From: Mercenaria mercenaria
Taxonomy: Eukaryota; Mollusca; Bivalvia; Venerida; Veneridae
Assembly (NCBI RefSeq): GCF_021730395.1
Contig: NC_069362.1
Location: 39,326,501-39,390,500 of the forward strand
DNA length: 64,000 nt
Reading direction: 5' to 3'
A program made the translations under genes and the position numbers. The number at the start of each line of letters is the position of its first letter. The stretch's first letter is position 1. The notes under the pieces were generated by a model, which saw nothing but the letters and a program-made list of their open reading frames with translations, ran no database searches and was not told the DNA's origin. Positions 1-12,609 of this stretch are shown in pieces.

Positions 1-907
1 TCATGTATCATCAAAAATGAAAGAAACTGCTACATAATGTAGATTAGGGAATACTGAGTTGATATGACAACATGTTGTTTTCTTTGGATAAATAATAAGT
101 AAATAATAGTCCCCATGGCAACGTCATATGACGTCATCCGGCCCATTTTTGTCTCCTTTTCAAACTACATGCGCTAAAACATTAATTACTTGCCACTGGC
201 GTATTTTTCAAGCTACCTTTTCTTTAGTTGGGTAAATATAAATATGAAGTGTAAGCGCTATGCCAATAACGTCAAATTATAAATGTGACATCATTCAAAT
301 GTTTGACAGGCATATTGTATTGGTCATCGCTTGAAAGTCAGTGTTGAAAGGAGTCATGAGATAACACTTTGTGTTTTGAATCGAAAATCAAGAAAAGAGA
401 CAAATGCGGTACTGCTGAAGGTTTAATGGACAATGCCCTGAAGTAAACAAAATTTTATAAGTGGAACGGGACGTTCAAAAGTGGTCAGGAGAATATTGCT
501 GACGACTCGTGGTACGGACATGAAAAATGACGTTCAGTTACGTTTTATCAATTAAAGAGCTCCTTGATACGGCATCACAGTTCAGTGTCCCATTTCATCA
601 GAACGACAGTTATATCATATGAACAATATTTATTTATTGTTAGGAAAGTGTAGAAAATGCATTTAATTTCGATAAACATTGAACCAATTGTAATCACAAG
701 TTGTATCGATTAATTGTTTGTGATACGACACCGTCTTAATGATGCTGGGCCGCTTTTTGGGAAATGACGTTGCCATGTTCTGATATTTTTTATTTAAATA
801 TTCAGATTTAGTATGTTTATATCAGTAATACTTTCAATTTTCAGCAAAATAGGACCAGAAATAAAGAAATGAGAGCACATTTCCGGATATTTATTGAACA
901 ACCCTCG
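1..907. other. Unique AT-rich DNA
   Basis: Apart from the CRE-like palindrome I see no gene, repeat or RNA here. Confidence 0.5.
129..136. promoter_or_regulatory. CRE-like palindrome
   Basis: Perfect TGACGTCA, the cAMP-response element consensus, followed closely by further TGACGT half-sites. No gene start was found nearby, so function is unsupported. A second perfect TGACGTCA is at 29918-29925. Confidence 0.2.
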
Positions 908-1023
908 TACAATATGAGATATATTTTGACTCGTATCCAGCTGAGAAAACCATACTCGCCTAGCGGCTCGTCCAGTATGGTTTTCTCAGCTGGGTACTCG
1001 TCCAAATATATCTCCGTATTGTA
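908..1023. mobile_element. Hairpin MITE, 116 bp
   Basis: Inverted repeat with arms 908-958 and 973-1023. The arms share CCAGCTGAGAAAACCATACT and outer sequence TACAATATGAGATATATTT / TACAATACGGAGATATATTT, around a 14-base loop. No target duplication was evident. The two overlapping open frames here are products of the palindrome. Confidence 0.7.
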
Positions 1024-1334
1024 CAGAACAATGTTAAATAACCTAATATTAAACGTGATAGGCAAAATGACTTTTAAGTATATGCAGAGAATGAACAGAT
1101 CTGAATTTAACCATCAGTATGTTACAAGAATATTACAACGATATCACAAGAGAAACAACATCAATCTAATTATACTAGTATACAAAAATTAATTTAATAA
1201 ATAATCTGCATTTACGAATTCAAGAAGTATAGGTAGTTTAATACATGGTGATCAACTGAATGGCAGTATTAATGTCAACACAAACAAACTCACAAGCATT
1301 TCCAAGACACGAGTTTAAATTCCTTGCAATAATT

Positions 1335-1868
1335 CATTTCTCTTGTTATTGGCTAATGTTATATATTTACACAAAATAACTAGAATAGATTTATTACTTG
1401 ATTGTAGCAATTTTAAGAATTTATACATACTTGTATGAGTATAGAAATAACGTTTAATGAACCTTGCACGTAATTCTTTATAAACTCTGCATTTAAGGAC
1501 AAAATGAAATTTATCTTCAATCTCATTAAGATCACATAACTGACAAATTCGTTCGTGTCTTTCTAACCTGTCTCTGCCGTACCTGGCAGACTCTATACGG
1601 AACTTGTGTGCAGATATACGGAGTTTCGTTAAACAACTTCGTGATGTTTTACATAATGATATACTGAAATAATTTTCAATACCAAAATTTGTTTTAACAT
1701 GTGAATATAAAGTACAAAAACATTATTTGCCGCAATGTCGGCACACCATTTTTGCTTAAAACAATCTATAATTCTTTGTTTAATAATTGATACAAATGTT
1801 TTGGCATCAAACTGACTTGGTAAATTCCAAACATCAGAAAAACCATGCTCGTTAAGAAGGCATTTCAA
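1335..1868 (-). mobile_element. LINE relic, C-terminal zinc-knuckle region
   Basis: Minus-strand translation gives the C-terminal end typical of many invertebrate non-LTR retrotransposons: a stretch like FVSIIKQRIIDCFKQKWCAD, then LRISAHKFRIESARYGRDRL, then ICQLCDLNEIEDKFHFVLKC. The Cys-Cys-His-Cys arrangement after the ARYGR motif is the usual terminal knuckle. One frameshift separates the first part from the rest. No reverse transcriptase core remains. Confidence 0.7.
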
Positions 1869-2413
1869 TATAACACAACAGGAGCTTTATTTCATATTAA
1901 CAACCAGCAAATGATATACAAATTGTAGGCTGGTCATGATCTGCATTGTTCGCTATTCAGTTAGTAAATTTTCAGCAAACATCCCTTCGAATTATAAATG
2001 GTACTGCCCAAACTGAATGATATACGGTACCAGTCCATTTTAGAAATGCAGCAGAGTAAAGGTTAAAAACAAGTGGTCAAGCAATGATGTCTAGAAGAAA
2101 GTGCCTTAATTATCTTGAAAAAAAGAAGACATGTAATGCTTGCGATGCGCCGAAATTATGAAATACTATTCCGGCTACCTTTTGAAACGCTAAAAGTTTG
2201 GATGCTTTCAAAAGATCAGTAAAAACACACATTTTCTTCAAGGTCTATGGAAACTATATTTAACTTTGCACTGGAAAGCAAACTGTTGTATGACTGTGAA
2301 ACAGAAATTATTTACTGTTGTTAATTGTTCTTTAAAATATCTAGTATGATTATTATGTAGAGTCAAACCTGATTCTAGCTAACTACTTCTGGTAGTATTA
2401 ATGTTGATATATT

Positions 2414-3400
2414 TTTATGCCCCCGAAGGGAGGCATATTAGTTTTCAACTGTCCGTCCGTTCGTTAGTTCGTTCGTTCGTTCGTTCGTTTGTCACAACGT
2501 TAACTTTTTGCATGAAGGCACTTTACTCGCGAACCACTGCACCCAGGACCTTTAAACTTCACGTGCTGATAGTATTTATTGAGTACAGGACCCCTACTGA
2601 TATTGGGGTCACCAGATCAAAGGTCAAGGTCACATGGTCCAATGTTAACTTTTTGCACGAAGGCACTTTACTCGCGAACCACTGCATCCAGGACCTTCAA
2701 ACTTCACATGCTGATAGTACTTATCAAGCACATCATCCTTACTGACATTTGGGTCACCAGGTTAAAGGTCAAGGTCACAGGGGCCAATGTTAACTTTTTG
2801 CATGAAAGCACTTTGCTCGCGAGCCACTGCACCCAGGACGTTTAAACTTCACATGCTGATAATACTTATTGAGTACACAATTCTTACTGACTTTGGGCTC
2901 ACCAGATCAAAGGTCAAGGTCACAGGGGCCGATGTTAACTTTTTTGCATTAAGCCTCTTTACCCGCGAACCATTTCACCCAGGACCTTCAAACTTCACAT
3001 GCTGATAGTACTTATTGAGTACAGGACCCTACTGACTTTGGAGTTACCAGGTCAAAGGTCAAGGGCACAGGGGCCAATTTTAACTTTTTGCATGAAGGCA
3101 CTTTACTTGCGAACCACTGCACCCAGGACCTTCAAACTTCACCTGCTGATAGTACTTATTGAGTACACGACCCCTACTGACTTTGTTGTCACCAGGTCAA
3201 AGGTCAAGGTCACATGGTCCAATGTTAACTTTTTGCATGAAGGCACTTTACTCGCGAACCACTGCACCAAGGACCTTCAAACTTCACAAACTGATAGTAC
3301 TTATTGAGTACACAACCCCTACTGGCTTTGGGTCACCAGGTCAAAGGTCAAGGTCACCAGGTCAAAGGTCATTCTGCGATATGTAGTTTGTACAGCGCTT
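2414..3400 (+). repeat. Tandem-repeat element with 145-bp units bearing AGGTCA sites
   Basis: Starts with GCCCCCGAAGGGAGGCATAT and a (GTTC)n run, then six to seven units of 145 bp. Each unit contains CTTTACTCGCGAACCACTGC, a CTGATAGTACTTATTGAGTA segment and an AGGTCA cluster. Clusters start at 2614, 2759, 2904, 3049, 3194 and 3338, almost exactly 145 apart. This is a bivalve interspersed repeat type. Short open frames across it are by-products of the repeat, not genes. Confidence 0.85.
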
Positions 3401-3511
3401 TTGAACGTTTATCTTATAGATGAAAAGAAAACGCTATAAAAAGCTGGTAAACAACAACAACAACAACAATAATAACAATAATAATAATAATAATAATAAT
3501 AACAATAAGCT
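3375..3511 (+). repeat. L2-like 3' tail and (AAC)n/(AAT)n microsatellite
   Basis: Directly after the last AGGTCA unit comes TTTGTACAGCGCTTTTGAACG and AAAACGCTATAAA, which resembles the 3' tail of L2 LINEs and their SINEs. It is followed by (AAC)n and (AAT)n runs to about 3505. Confidence 0.5.
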
Positions 3512-5960
3512 AAGAACATTTTTTTCTATATGCGTGCAGTCTTTACATTATCATCCTTTCCGCTAGCCTTTGTAAACCGATGTAAAAACTCGAAAAGCTG
3601 CAAAAACACGATGACACACTGTTGTCATGTGTTCCTACGATTGATAAATAGCATCAAAACGTATAAAGTATTACACTATGCATGCTATGCATGTACTACG
3701 TTACGCTGAAATATTTAACAAAATGTAAACTTGTATACTAAAGATTGTCGAAAAAAATCTGCAACTAAGCAAAACAAAATTTGATAAAAGATGTATAAAA
3801 TTCTGGTATTTTTAAAGTTATGAAATGAATGAGAGCATAAAATGAAACTAGACTAGAATATGGGTATCTATGGTCTATAAAAAAAGCAATAATGAGTCTT
3901 GGTAGTTTACAAATTTTTAAAAGATAGTCACCTTCACACATATATAACTATAAACATGGCGATGTTATAATTATTTGATATTGTTTTACATTATATAGAC
4001 AAACGAGTTTTGTAATAAATCAGGAAAGTCGTGACAAACAAAAGCTGATATCTTTATCTGACCACATCCTAGAAACAAGTATTAATTTGACTTGATATTT
4101 GATCATATATCTGTATCCTTATAGATGGCATTTCATCGTTAATTTATCGTGAATATTTGTGAATTTGAAATATTAGTAGATGTCGTAAAAAGAAGGAAGT
4201 TAAGTGTATCACATCTTTACATAATTTTGATGGCCTTTTTAAACTTATTTTTCTACAGCTCTATGAACAATTGACAAATGTACTGCAAGTTTTAGAAAGG
4301 GATGGTGGTACTCTAGATAAAAATGCACAAATTTAAGAAATGTAAGTGAAAAAAGCCCAAAGATGAACATCCTATAGGCAATGTTACTTTTAAGAAACGC
4401 ACATACACCCTCCCCGAAGCGCAATTAACCCACAACTCGCTTACAAGCACACGATCACCACATACAAACAAAAACACACACGCTCACATGCACAGATAAT
4501 ACACACGGAGACAAAAGGAACAAACAAAAGAACACAGCCGGACACCGCTCTTTAACGATCAGTGGCAAACCGTCATTAGGGAAATTAACCGGTTAATGGC
4601 GCGAGCCTAATTTTCCTCTTATCTCCATCATGTTAGAAAGTCAGACTATCAGGCCAATCCCTTCCACACGCAATTATTTTGAAGAAACTAGCTTATATCA
4701 TATAAAAACTTTGATACAAAGTCAAAATGAAATAAAGTATTTAGCCTATACCAATATGACAGTGTATATGGCTTAGCATATTTAAACTCACTTTGCTAAT
4801 ATATGTTTGAGAAATTATGTATCCACTTCCGCTGTATGTATATGCTTAGTGCTTATTTTGTAGTCATTTGCATACATGCGTTTGTATGCACTCTGTAATT
4901 TGTTAAAATGGTAATAAAATGGGCTGATTTTTTTCTTGTTCTGTTAAAAAGCTACTTTGGGCGAATAACCGCCTAAGTTTTACATTTGATTGAAAAAAAA
5001 GAAACAAAAAAGAAAACCAAACCCCCACCCCCCCTCAAAAAAAAACAACAAAAAAACAAAAAAAAAACAACAACAACAAAAAAAACACAACAACAAAAAC
5101 AACAACAACAACAAAAAACAAAAAACAACAACAACAAAGAAAACACATGAATTAAAACACTTTCGATGGTTTTACGCCTAACCGACTGCATAATGCTATG
5201 TAGCTCAAGTGGTTTCAAGGTCAAATAGCTAGACACAAACGTATTTCAAACGTTTTGAATAATGCACAAATATGACAGCATTTCATAACATATATATATA
5301 AAGTTGACACATTAATTCTATGTATTTTGTATTAAAATTGCAGCGTAATGTAATATTTTGTGCAAAGGAAATGAACTAGTTAAGCATGATTCATTATTTA
5401 GTTAAATTATACTTCAATGAATATTGAAAACTAACAGACAATACTTTTATTTTGTAACTATGAAAGTGTTTAGTAAAAATAAATCACCTATAATAATAAT
5501 ACTTACTATAATAGTTAACAGTCATTCTCTGTAATGACTTAACCAGCTATATAGGGGGTTTGGCAGGCATGGCCTTCAATTTTCCTAAAAATTTGCATAT
5601 TGTCATTATTTGATGCATACTATATCAATCTACTTCTTTTTTAGTGATACGTGCTTCTGTTGCCATGGTAACCAACAGGTACATTCTATGTTAGGATTCC
5701 AGCATATTTTTGGCAAGAAATCCCACTTTTTAACCCTTGTTTATTTTTAGGAACAAACAGAAAAAAATGAAAATGGGATTATTGTGTTAAAATACATTGT
5801 TTTAAAAGAAAAAATGACCAGTCTGTATATAAATTAAACAGTTGTGATTGTCAAGCGTACACTCAGAATTGTGGGGTGGTCCTTGTATATGAAAAACATT
5901 GATTTTGCGTAATCTTTAACTAACTGCTGTTATTTCCTGCGGACACATTGGGAACAAAAA
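3512..5960. other. Non-coding, mostly unique
   Basis: Apart from the A-rich tract, nothing coding. 4400-4680 (CTCTTATCTCCATCATG, GTCAGACTATCAGGCCAATC) has the look of an old interspersed repeat but is not identified. Confidence 0.4.
4985..5145 (+). repeat. A-rich (CAA)n low-complexity tract
   Basis: About 150 bases almost entirely A and C on this strand, with CAA/AAC runs. Could be an old retroelement tail; no attached element is visible. Confidence 0.8.
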
Positions 5961-7090
5961 GCCTTGGTCTATGAAAGGAAAATACTTGTTGTTACAGAAT
6001 ATGAAATAAAAGTTCTGGGAATCTACTTCCAAAATGTTGTTACCATGGAAACAAATTGTGCATATTTTCAATTTTCAAAAAAATTAAATAACGTTTGTCA
6101 AGACCATAACTTTGACATGCATGGAGCAATCTTGTTTATATTTGGCGTGAATATTAACATCAGTGAGACAAAGTTTCATGCACAAATCCCAGGTTCCAAT
6201 CTCAAAGGTCAAGGTCACAGTTGGAGGTCAAAGGTCATATCAGATCTTGTATGGCCCATAACTTTGGAATGTGTTGAGAAATCTTCTTTAAATTTGGCAC
6301 GAATGTTTAACTCAATGAGACGGAGTGTCTAGTGCAAATCCCAGGTTCCTATCTTAAAGGTCAAGGTCACAGTTAGGGGTCAAAGGTCGTTTTAGAGCTT
6401 GTCCAGGCCACAACTTTGATAAGTAAGTAGCGATCTTTTTTATCTTTGGCAAAAATGTTCATCTCTGTAAGACAAAGTTTTGTGTGCAAACCTCAAGTCC
6501 CTATCTCTAAGGTCAAGGTCATACTTGGGGGGTCAAGGGTTATTTTAGAGCTTCTCCAGGCTTTTACTTTGCTATGCATAAAGCAATCTTTCTTTTATTT
6601 GGCATAAATGAGTGTAGACCTTGAGCCGACATGGCTTACTTATGAGTTCTGGATGAGGTGACCATTTGACGGAAGTTTAATGAAAACTCTTCAAGGGTTA
6701 ATGAGATTCAGAGCTCAAACCTTTGACCTTGAGTTGTAACCTTGACCTTGAGCAGACATGGCTGACCAGCGAGTTTTGCACATTGTCTTCATGAGGTGAT
6801 TATTTGATCCAAGTTTCATGAAAACCCTTCTCAGGGTTTAGGAGATACAGAGCGGACACAAAATGGAAGGCTCAAACCACTGACCTCGAGTTGTGACCTT
6901 GACCCTGAGCAGACATGGCTGACCCATAAGTTGTGCATATTATCTTGATGAGGTGACTGTTTGACTAAAGTTTCATGAAAATCCTTCAAGGGGTTAAGGA
7001 GATATAGAGCAGACATAAAGTGTTATGGACGGAAGGACAGATTGACAGACACCATCCGTATAACAACAACTGTGGTGGTGGATGAATAAT
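5960..7090. repeat. AGGTCA-bearing tandem repeats in two orientations
   Basis: Three units of roughly 150 bp from about 6150 to 6600 contain AAAGGTCAAGGTCAC and AGGTCAAAGGTC. From 6720 to 7000, units in the opposite sense contain GACCTTGACCTTGAGCAGAC, GGCTGACC and GTTTCATGAAAAYCCTTC. The end near 7020-7080 (GGACGGAAGGACAG, then a GTGGTGGTGGATG) resembles the usual border of this bivalve repeat class. Confidence 0.7.
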
Positions 7091-7284
7091 TACAGAAGAC
7101 ATTTTAACTATGATATCACACGCCAAATATCAAGGCTCTAGTTATTATTGATTCAGAGAGTATTTTCATGCTGTTGCATTAACACTACAACAATTTAACA
7201 TAATTTGTAAATTTACTATAAAGTAGTGCTTCCCAATATTCTTGTTGACCTGAACCCATAATAGAAGAAATAGTATATTATGTT

Positions 7285-9665
7285 TCAGTATACAAGAGGG
7301 CCATAATGGCCCTATATCGCTCAACTGTCATCATTGCACATAAGGACAAGAAGGTAAAAAAATCATTATCAAGTTTGATCAACAGAATCATGAGAAGATA
7401 TAGTTGAAATTTTCTTAAAGGTACAGATATGTCAAAATACACCTATAAATTGGAGGTACCATCCATGTTGTACCACAGGAAAGTGGTCTCGGTTTTTCCC
7501 TATGGCCAATAATTAAAAGTTACTAAATAAGCTATTTATAGTAACATAAAAGGGAAGTAATTAAAAAAAATTGTAAGTGAACAAAAGAAGAATCTGCCAA
7601 ATACAAGAGCTGACTGATGACAGCGCGCTCGACTATTCGAAGAATTTATTGAATAATGGGGTCAAAATATTAACATAGATATTCAGACAAAAGAAAAAAA
7701 TAGATTAGACAATGTTCCAGTATTTATGGATTTCGATAAGTGTACTCTTGCCTACAGATGGAAATCGTAATGATAAACAAGTGTTCAAAGTTTAAAAGCT
7801 ATATGTCAAATAGTTTTGACAAAACATGAGCTTGTATGAAAACAGAACAGATTTCTAAGTTCAAAAAGGGCCGTAATTCAGCCAAAATAGATGATAGAGG
7901 TATGTACTCTTTCCTACAGATAGAGACTATTATACTGAATAAGTGATAAAAGTTGCAAAGCCAAATGTCAAACACTTTACACAAAATATGAACTGGTACG
8001 AAAAACTAAACCAAGATTTCTAAGTAGAAAGGGGCCATAATTCAGCCAAACTCCTTGATGGAGTTATGTACATTTGCCTATAACTGGTTATGGTGATGGT
8101 AAATAAGTGTTGAAAGTTTCAAAGCTTTATCTCAAAAGACTTTGCCAAAATATGAACTGGTACAAAAAACTTAACCAAGATTTCTAAGTCAAAAAGGACC
8201 ATAATTCAACCAAAATTCTTGATGGAGTTATGTGCTCTTGCCTATAACTGGAAATGGTGATGGTAAACAAGTGTTGGAAGTTTCCAAGCTTTATCTCAAA
8301 AGACTTTGTCAAAATATGAACTGGTACGAAAAACTTAACCAAGATTTCAAAGTCAAAAAGGGCCATAATTCAGCCAAAATCCTTGATGGAGTTATGTACA
8401 TTTGCCTATAACTAGACACAGTGATGCTAAACAAGTGTTAAACGTTTCAAAGCTTTATCTCAAAAGACTTTGCCAAAATAAGAACTGGTACTAAAAACTT
8501 AACCATGATTTCTAAGTCAAACGGGGCAATCATTCAGCCAAAATCCTTGATAGAGTTATGTGCACTTGCCTATAACAGGCTATGGTGATGGTAAACAAGT
8601 GTTGAAAGTTTCCAAGCTTTATCTCAAAAGAATTTGTCAAGAAGTGGACTGGTACGAAAAACTTAACCAAGGTGTGATCGACGCCAATGCAGTGGTGAGC
8701 AGGATAGCTCTACTTATTCTTCGAATAGTCGAGCTACAAAAAAACAAGAGCAATGCAATGCAACGCAAATGCAAATCAATATACACACAAAACAAAGTCA
8801 TATGACCTTTGACCCCTAAGTGTGACCTTGACCTTGAAGTGAGCCATCTGAAACATGCGCTCTGCACATCGTTTCCATGAGGTGAACATTTGTTTAGGTT
8901 TCTTTGAAATCCTTCAAATGGTTCAAGAGTTACAGAGCGGAAATGAAATCGCTAACCAACAGACAGACAGACATTCAGACCAGACACAGAGGCGGTAACG
9001 TAATAAGTCTCTTAGGGCGTATAAAAAAGAATTGAAGTCTTATGGTGTAACAAGCTGTGTGCAAATTTGGTTAAAATCAAATCATAAATGAAGCTGCTAT
9101 TGTGCAGACAAAGTCAAAATAGCTAATTCTGGCCCTTGCAGGGGTCATAACTCTGGAACCCAAAATGGGATCTGGCCGGTTCAAGAAAGGAACCAAGATC
9201 TTAATATGGTGACACAAGTTTTTATGCAAGTTTGATTAAATTCAAATCATAAATGAAGCTGCTATTGTGCAGACAAGGTCAAAATAGCTGATTCTGGCCC
9301 TATCAGGGGCCATAACTCTGGAACCCATACTGGAATCTGGCCAGTTCAACAAAAGAATCAAGATCTTGCGGTGATAAAAGTTGTGTGCAAGTTTGGTTAA
9401 AATCAAATCATAAATGAAGCTGCTATTGCGCAGACAAGGTAAAGATAGCTAATTTTGGCCCTTTCAGGGGCCATAACCCTGGAACCCATAATAAGATCTG
9501 GTCAGTTTCAGAAAGGAACCAAGATCTTATGGTGATACAAGTTGTGTGCAAGTTTAGTTAAAATAAAATCATAAATGAAACCACTATCGTGCAGACAAGA
9601 AATTGTGGACGGACGAAGGGCAATCACAAAAGCTCACCCTGTCACTACGTGACAAGTGAGCTAAT
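7285..9665. repeat. Composite tandem-repeat element
   Basis: Begins with AAGAGGGCCATAATGGCCCT. A first array (about 7860-8690) has about five units of near 165 bp with GGCCATAATTCAGCCAAAAT. A segment at 8795-9000 matches the GTGACCTTGACCTTGA repeats near 6.9 kb. A second array (about 9055-9600) has four units of near 160 bp with CATAAATGAAGCTGCTATTG and GGGGCCATAACTCTGGAACC. The end is CTCACCCTGTCACTACGTGA. Such phrases recur throughout bivalve genomes. No coding capacity. Confidence 0.75.
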
Positions 9666-9994
9666 AAAACTAAACTGTTATATGCAGTGTTATTCGCCTA
9701 GGCCCTTGTGAAATTATTCTGCTTGAGTATAACCCCTTCATAATGTTTCTATGTTAATGCTGAAGTCACTTCAATGGAGCACTATGTATTTATCAAGAAC
9801 CAGCGCTTCAAATTTGATAAAATATTTTACTTAGAAAACATGTTTTTAAACAAAATATCACAAAACACAACTTTCTTGATTAATTTACACATACCCTGAG
9901 CTAGTTATTTGCTGTACGCTTTCTCTTTCATTTGCGCCTTAATGGAACTATTCTGCAAGATGTATTAATAATATATGTCATTTGTTATACAAAT

Positions 9995-10103
9995 CAGATA
10001 GAAATATCCATCCCAAGGGCACCTGCACATTGGGCGGCAACTCTACAATCCTCGATACCATGCACCCATGCTCAGGTGGCCGAGGGACGGATATTTCTAT
10101 CTG
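9995..10103. mobile_element. Short inverted-repeat element, 109 bp
   Basis: Ends CAGATAGAAATATCCATCCC and, inverted, CAGATAGAAATATCCGTCCC (19 of 20 match). The middle (GGGCACCTGCAC ... GCTCAGGTGGCC) is partly self-complementary too. Probably a small MITE. Confidence 0.5.
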
Positions 10104-10877
10104 AATTTTAAACACATGACTGAAGGTTTTTCTTGCTTGTCTTATACATAAAAGTTTTATATTCTGGCAGACTAGTTTCCATGCACACAGTATTTTACAA
10201 ATAAAAAAATAGATAAAGCAAATAGAAATACTTTCTTTGTAGCACTCTTTCTTAGAGTTTGTAAAGTGCGAGAAATAGATGTCTGTAAGCAGAAGTGATG
10301 TCATGACCTTTCAGTGATGCACAATAATAAAGTTCCATTTTAGCTTTATCATTTGTAGTGTAACGTTGTGTTATCACCATAAAGTAACATCTTTTGAATC
10401 AAGAAATATACTACAAGGAACGTAGAGAAACTATCAATATATCTGACTTTTTCGAATTTTACATAAACGATATATGTGCATGAATCTCTAGTTGTCATTA
10501 ACAGCACGAAATTCATCTGGCATGGGGAATATCAGATGGGTTTTGCCAACACTGGAAATGCCAGTTCAATGTGCAAGCATACCATTTCTGGTACTGACAA
10601 AGAATGTGACGACCTAACATTTGGTGCCATACATGTGCAAAATAAACAGTTCCGTCATGTTTGATATAACTTTTACATACCAGATATATTAGAATAGCAA
10701 TAATTTCTAGCAAGACATGTTTAAACACTATACAATCTGACTGTTAAACGTAATATGAAATAACTGCTCTTGCTTGACCTAAAACTCCCATTGTGAAAAA
10801 ACAAAGTAAAAAACGGTTTTGCTATAAATTATTTCTTAAGTCTTCTGCTAACTTTAAATTGTCAGCCATGGAAGTAG

Positions 10878-11121
10878 TCATATTTTGTCTTTAGTGGCTG
10901 CTGTCAATTTAGACTTGAAAGAACTTTTTGACCGGATAGCTTTCTTTCCATCTTCTTTAACATCCGAGTCATAATCTTCAACATCTGTTGTCTTTTCGAG
11001 TTGATGTAAACGAGAGAAGTAGGAGCTGATTTGTTGACCTGACATGAATTTATGTCTGGTAAACTTTCCCGACAGTCTCATTTCCTCCATTGCCACAAAG
11101 GGTTCGACTTTGTTCATGCCA
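10878..11121 (-). CDS. Possible 3'-terminal exon, unknown protein
   Basis: An open frame of 79 codons on the minus strand ends TGA at 10878. It encodes a charged, low-complexity-free C-terminus containing RLSGKFTRHKFMSGQQISSY, then an acidic stretch DVEDYDSDVKEDGKK and a basic end. The composition resembles real coding sequence more than the AT-rich shadows around it. No family recognised. An acceptor AAAG at 11122 would link in phase with the exon at 12543-12609, but its pyrimidine tract is poor. It may instead start at its own ATG (11117). Confidence 0.35.
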
Positions 11122-11519
11122 CTTTATCTGTGTTAAAATTCTTTCTCGAAGTTTTTTTGTTCGAAATTGAAGCTGATTCTACATTTTGTTTCTAAAATTA
11201 CTCATTCTTACACAAGTGTAGTAATACAGTACTTTCAGCTATACTCTCATTATTGTTGGGCAAAGGCAGCATTTCCTTTGAGTGGAACATGTTGAATGAA
11301 GTATCGGCATATACATGCTTAGCCTTTTTATGTTCAAGTCATTTTGCTGAGTGTGGACAGCTTTTATTGTTGAAAAAGTCCTTGTGTAGTTGTCCTACAG
11401 ACACTAGAATACAATGGTTGATAACTCCGCTACTGCTCCTGAAAATCAAATAAAATTACATATAATTTATAAAAGGGAAACATTAGGTTTCCTAATTCCA
11501 TTACATATACCACTTAAAG

Positions 11520-12045
11520 TTAATTTATAACAGGGCAGGGCCTCTTTTCACCCTAGGGGCATAACTTGAATAATTTTTATAGAGGACCATTAGATGATGC
11601 CACATGCCAAATATTGTGGCCCTATGCTTTGTGGTTTTTGCCAAGAAGATTTTCAAAGTGTTCCCAATATAAGTCTATGTAAGCCATTTGACTCTCCCCC
11701 CAGGGTCTGGCCATATTTGACCCAAGGGGAATAATTTGAACAATCTTGGTACAGGACCACTAGGTGATGCCACATATCAAACATAAAAGCCCTATGACCT
11801 GTAGTTTTTGACAAGAAGATTTTTCAAATTTTTCCTTTTTGTTGGCATGGCAATTTCCAGAGTTCTATATGGAATTCAATTCTTTGAACAATTTTCAAAG
11901 ACCATCCAAGTAACATCCCTGTGAAGTTTCATCAAAATTAGGAGGAGATGTTGTTTAAAGGAAAGTGTGGACGGAAGGGTAGAAGGGTGCCAGATGGTGA
12001 GCGATCACAATAATCATCCTGAGCTTTTGGCTTGGATGAGCTAAC
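11520..12045. repeat. Bivalve tandem-repeat element
   Basis: Two diverged units (from about 11550 and 11720) share GGGGCATAACTTGAA, ATAGAGGACCATTAGATGATG and CACATGCCAAA. The element ends with GTGTGGACGGAAGGG and GTGAGCGATCACAATAATCA, the same style of end as the element at 9.6 kb. Confidence 0.65.
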
Positions 12046-12542
12046 AAGAACTGGTAAAAGGCAGCACTTTCAACTGTTTGAAATCCTTCCACACAATATC
12101 TGCTTACATACAAAAGCTTTACAAAAATTGTGTAAGTTTAAAAATGGGCAAACTTTGGTAAACTGTAAGCCAGAGATGTGAAACCAAGTTCTGAATGGTC
12201 AATTCAAGGTGGCAAAGACTTATAAATAGACTTATGCGTTGACAAAATGTCAGCTTGAATTATAAAACCTGCTCTGTGAATCATCCTACGATAGCATTAT
12301 TGTAACAATGATCCTGAAAGCAGTCAAACAGTTTCTCAGAAACCTGGTAACATATAATTTCTGCAGTTAAAACTGAACACTGAAAGGGGCATAATTAAGG
12401 GGGTATGTGACTGTGATGACAGAATACTAATTTAAAGGTACAATATGCAAAGTGATATAGTATTTCAGATAATGATATTAAGGACAAAATTGAAACCAAG
12501 AAACTGTTGTTACACATGAGCATATATTGTATATAAATTTAC

Positions 12543-12609
12543 CTTAATATATTGTAGTCTGTCATATGCGGAATCTCTATCAAAATTCTCCTACCGTTTG
12601 GGGAAATGC
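12543..12609 (-). CDS. Possible internal exon, minus strand
   Basis: A 67-base segment bounded by a strong acceptor (a T run then CAG) and a donor GTAAAT, with only one open frame: ISPNGRRILIEIPHMTDYNI. It joins in phase to the 3' end of the 17301-17560 segment (G split codon). The protein is not recognised. Short length means the match of splice sites could be chance. Confidence 0.3.

Noticed and set aside
2401-3386. Several overlapping + strand open frames of 70-114 codons
   Set aside because: They repeat the same peptide phrases in step with the 145-bp repeat and sit in all frames; no gene structure.
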